From Nitrincola iocasae (GTDB taxonomy: Bacteria > Pseudomonadota > Gammaproteobacteria > Pseudomonadales > Balneatricaceae): 64,000 nt of DNA. The translations under genes and the position numbers were made by a program. The notes below the pieces were generated by a model. It was not told the origin of the DNA. It saw only the letters and a list, made by a program, of their open reading frames with translations, and did not search any database. Of this stretch, positions 63,268 to 64,000 are shown piece after piece (the stretch's first letter is position 1; the number at the start of each line of letters is the position of its first letter). The stretch lies in assembly GCF_008727795.1 (NCBI RefSeq), contig NZ_CP044222.1, positions 1,178,001 to 1,242,000 of the forward strand. The letters run 5' to 3'.

Positions 63268-63310
63268 TAAAAGGAGCGAGCCTGGCCTGAATAGGTTCGC
63301 TATAGTTTAA

Positions 63311-63529
63311 CGCACGACTTTAGCAGCTAATCCTATCAAACTAGGCGATGACATATGCCTTACCGTCACTTGTATAAATGGTGGACAACTCAGGTTCGGC
63401 ATAACTGCACCTAAAGAGATAAATATCGTCAGATCAGAACTCATCGATAAAGAGCAGCCCCCTCCAAACCTCAATGCCGTCTCAGAGGTGAATTCCGACA
63501 AAGCCTGTTTTACGACCGCGTTTTGGTAA
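63311..63529 (+). pseudogene. CsrA/RsmA-like reading frame without a normal start codon
   Basis: The frame after the TAA at 63308 encodes NPIKLGDDICLTVTCINGG then QLRFGITAPKEINIVRSEL, lining up with CsrA (IGDDxxVTV, VRIGVNAPKEVAVHREEI). The key RNA-binding Arg (Arg44 in CsrA) is kept in IVRSEL. The first ~14 residues are not in frame and no ATG, GTG or TTG precedes the core; the overlapping frame reads SLTHDF, reminiscent of the CsrA start L-T-R, so a single-base frameshift is likely. A 23-residue tail follows. The 3' end overlaps the aroA end by 20 bases on the other strand. Probably a decayed csrA paralogue. Confidence 0.55.
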
Positions 63530-64000
63530 TAGCCCTAAACAAATCAAAATACTCCGGAAAAGTTTTGCGGGTACAGCCTGGATCGTTAATGGTGATGGGG
63601 ACATCGCCAAAGGCGGCCAGTGAAAAGCACATGGCCATGCGGTGATCGTCGTAGGTGTCGATGGCCGCTGAGGTTAAGCGGGCAGGGGGAGTGATTTCAA
63701 TAAAGTCCTCACCTTCGACTACGTCTGCACCGACTTTACGCAGTTCAGTCGCCATGGCACTGAGGCGGTCGGTTTCTTTGACTCGCCAGTTGTACACATT
63801 GCGAATCGCTGTTGGGCCTTGAGCAAACAATGCGGTGGTGGCGATAGTCATGGCGGCATCCGGTATGGCGTTCAGATCCACATCTATGCCGTTGAGTGTG
63901 TCACCGCGGCTAACTTCTATCCAGGTTGGGCCATAGTTGACCTTTGCGCCCATCTGAGCCAGCACGTCGGCGAAGGCTTTGTCGCCCTGAACACTTTCTG
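63510..64000 (-). CDS. aroA: 3-phosphoshikimate 1-carboxyvinyltransferase (C-terminal part; start beyond window)
   Basis: The C-terminal ~163 residues are visible; the N-terminus lies beyond base 64000. It makes EPSP in the shikimate pathway. Conserved stretches are SVQGDKAFADVLAQMGA, IPDAAMTIATTALFAQG, NVYNWRVKETDRLSAMATELRKVGA, TYDDHRMAMCFSLAA and DPGCTRKTFPEYFD, with the catalytic Asp, Lys and Arg residues in place. Whether it is fused to a tyrA/hisC-type domain, as in some relatives, cannot be seen. Confidence 0.95.
   Translation of the reverse strand, partial: ESVQGDKAFADVLAQMGAKVNYGPTWIEVSRGDTLNGIDVDLNAIPDAAMTIATTALFAQGPTAIRNVYNWRVKETDRLSAMATELRKVGADVVEGEDFIEITPPARLTSAAIDTYDDHRMAMCFSLAAFGDVPITINDPGCTRKTFPEYFDLFRAITKTRS

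Noticed and set aside
1..64000. tRNA or rRNA genes
   Set aside because: No cloverleaf with GGTTCGAATCC-type T-loop and CCA end or rRNA core sequence was seen on either strand.

Overview
The window is a chromosomal segment of a Gram-negative, respiratory gammaproteobacterium. Evidence includes diheme cytochromes, a trimeric-type porin, PTS-Ntr enzyme I, the electron-transfer-flavoprotein module, FabV, biosynthetic arginine decarboxylase, HrpA and a T6SS cargo module. Gene content looks closest to Oceanospirillales/Pseudomonas-like marine groups, but the species cannot be fixed from the sequence. Most of the window is ordinary, densely packed chromosome of about 50% GC; one AT-richer foreign block stands out at about 36.7-44.4 kb. 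Layout: 0-3.4 kb, a DUF4168 exported protein and a sigma-54 two-component pair. 3.5-4.0 kb, a collapsed hipBA relic with its operator. 4.1-5.8 kb, a thiosulfate dehydrogenase pair (tsdB-tsdA). 5.9-14 kb, lipid and haem metabolism (MaoC hydratase, acyl-CoA dehydrogenase, fabV, hemH, a HIBYL-CoA hydrolase-like protein), an FKBP isomerase and a renalase-like flavoprotein. 14-18 kb, a MoxR/DUF58/transglutaminase operon. 18-26 kb, signalling (chemoreceptor, double-receiver protein, ptsP, CBS-PAS-GGDEF-EAL protein). 26-33 kb, yidD, a phoH-like gene, a symporter-STAC protein, speA and an FkbM methyltransferase. 33.7-35.7 kb, an HDOD-GGDEF protein. At 35.8-47.3 kb the helicase gene hrpA has been split by a foreign island of about 7.7 kb. 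The resident 5' end is left behind as a truncated copy. The island carries a two-component system, an EF-hand protein, cytochrome b561, an MFS exporter and a His-rich/HupE/membrane-anchor metal cassette. Its right end supplies a diverged 5' third of hrpA, with its own upstream region, which joins in frame to the resident 3' part and restores a full-length chimeric gene. 47.4-56 kb holds a porin, a three-gene ABC importer, dps and a CYTH-CHAD protein, interspersed with REP/BIME repeat blocks. Two homologous, non-coding, structured elements of about 250 bp flank the ABC operon. Each lies behind a perfect FNR/ANR box and folds into a series of hairpins, several with GGA in the loop. The two copies differ by stem-preserving substitutions and do not conserve a reading frame, so they look like a paralogous pair of oxygen-regulated small RNAs, possibly CsrA/RsmA sponges. 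56-60 kb carries ETF-ubiquinone oxidoreductase and etfBA, linking the acyl-CoA dehydrogenase to the quinone pool. 60-63.3 kb is a small T6SS cargo module: a vgrG gene reduced to 34 codons, a DUF4123 adaptor, a probable peptidoglycan amidase effector and a membrane-anchored candidate immunity protein. It is followed by a CsrA-like reading frame that lacks a normal start and overlaps the end of aroA, which runs off the window.
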